Origin: Brachypterus glaber
Lineage: Eukaryota > Arthropoda > Insecta > Coleoptera > Kateretidae
Reading direction: 5' to 3'
Assembly: GCA_958510825.1 (NCBI GenBank)
Contig: OY294045.1
Span: 7,553,916 to 7,617,915, forward strand
Length of the DNA stretch: 64,000 nucleotides
A program made the translations under genes and the position numbers. Within the stretch, counting starts at the first letter, position 1, and each line of letters opens with the position of its first letter. The notes under the pieces were generated by a model. It searched no databases. It saw only the letters and a program-made list of their open reading frames with translations, and had not been told where the DNA came from. Positions 63,302-64,000 of this stretch are shown here, in pieces.

Positions 63302-63446
63302 TTTTGATAATTATAATTATAATTATAATTAAGGCTATTAATAATAATATTTCCTACAGGATGCTTCTTTATTTAGGGTTATTTGTGATAAACACTCGCA
63401 AATGAAGCAAATAAAAACTTTATTGCATTACATTATCATGCCAACT

Positions 63447-63478
63447 TTTCACCTAATATTTAGGCTTCTTCAGAGCTA
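63447..63478 (-). ncRNA. Hammerhead-like core, mutated copy
   Basis: Minus strand: CTGAAGA, hairpin CCTAAATATTAGG, then GAAAAGTTGG. It corresponds to 10879-10913, with GAAAC changed to GAAAA, which breaks stem III. Confidence 0.4.
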
Positions 63479-63650
63479 AAAAGACATAAAAATGATAAAA
63501 CTTTTTGGACATAACTTGGACATTATAAACTGATGTTTTGGAAAAAAAAATGTATATAAACAAAAATAAATTAATAAATTAAAAACTTACCTAAATTATT
63601 AAATATGCATTAAAACAAACAAATTAAACAAAAACATTACATCAACAAAC

Positions 63651-63826
63651 AAAATACACTGGACATAAAGAACTTTCACTTTCGGGTTTAGACCGTGTTA
63701 ATGGATTTTCACTTTCAGACGTTTCGTCTCTTACTACTAGAGACATCTTCAGGGATTAATCTGAAACTGAAAGTTCTTTATATCTTAATGGCCGTGAAAG
63801 CTTAAAATCTAAAATACACTGGACAT
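63651..63826 (-). mobile_element. 144-bp insertion with 16-bp target duplication and hammerhead-like core
   Basis: AAAATACACTGGACAT stands on both sides (63651-63666 and 63811-63826), and the uninterrupted equivalent is at 10798-10815 on the minus strand. The insert (63667-63810) has AAAGAACTTTCA near one end and TGAAAGTTCTTT towards the other. On the minus strand, CTGAAGA (63752-63746), hairpin GTCTC/GAGAC and GAAACGTC follow in order. It may be a tiny ribozyme-bearing retroposon (inference). Confidence 0.75.
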
Positions 63827-64000
63827 TTTGGAATGATTATTTAATGCAATAAAGTTTTATTTTCTTCATTTCCGAGTGTTTATCACGAATAATCCTAAAT
63901 TAAGGGTATTTTTTAAGCCTTTATTTCAAGCTTTTATTTTTTTGTAATTATATAAAACGATGTAAACAATCAAAAAATATTACAATATAAATAATATTAA

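Larger units (their letters stand above)
63372..63899. mobile_element. Long-TIR element (GGGTTATTTGTGATAAACAC ends), copy 2
   Basis: Terminal repeats as at 10683-11311: TTTAGGGTTATTTGTGATAA at the left, TTATCACGAATAATCCTAAA at the right. Relative to copy 1 the interior is in the opposite orientation (TTAAAACAAACAAATTAAAC, CATTACATCAACAAAC). A 144-bp insertion splits it at 63667. Confidence 0.87.

Overview
This window reads as repeat-dense, AT-rich non-coding DNA from an insect-type nuclear genome. A beetle is my guess, but the sequence does not allow a species assignment. I found no complete host gene. All convincing long coding sequence belongs to transposable elements: a well-preserved but window-truncated Jockey-type reverse transcriptase (1-1651), a decayed LINE (17037-18650), two copies of a second LINE family (19180-20287 relic, 48470-49692 open), and the C-terminal end of a LINE polyprotein (61805-62310). 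Short coding stubs at 21263 and 23278 look like N-terminal remnants of a tyrosine-recombinase (Crypton-like) family.

The rest is mostly small non-autonomous elements, many nested. They include long foldback palindromes (13.9-15.6, 21.9-22.6, 24.4-25.3, 28.5-29.2, 35.0-35.6, 36.3-36.7, 40.0-41.3, 45.8-47.0, 47.9-49.9, 52.1-52.4 kb), terminal-inverted-repeat elements with resolvable target duplications (12832, 39429, 42425, 53209, 58619), a tRNA-derived SINE (4612, 44515), and a MITE family present three times (3777, 16330, 44248). Several insertions can be proved because an empty-site copy lies elsewhere in the same window.

The most interesting signal is RNA-level. A retroelement family at 15.6-16.3, 26.66-26.90 and 29.34-29.56 kb carries type I hammerhead self-cleaving ribozymes. 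In intact copies stem I, CUGAAGA, stem II, GAAA, a minimal stem III and a GUC cleavage triplet can all be traced base by base. Related minimal hammerhead-like cores (CTGAAGA-hairpin-GAAACGT) occur in further, otherwise unrelated repeats at 10.9, 12.5, 19.9, 42.3, 63.45 and 63.7 kb.

Two plus-strand sites, 28 kb apart (30510/30511 and 58556/58557), have a long pyrimidine tract, CAG and an immediate GTACGT donor, with a second donor 21 or 46 bases downstream. They resemble recursive splice sites. My reading (inference) is that much of the window could lie inside a very long intron of a plus-strand gene. A TATA/Inr pair at 33297-33333 and two CpG-rich patches (25.34-25.7 and 59.77-60.08 kb) are the other candidates for host regulatory sequence.
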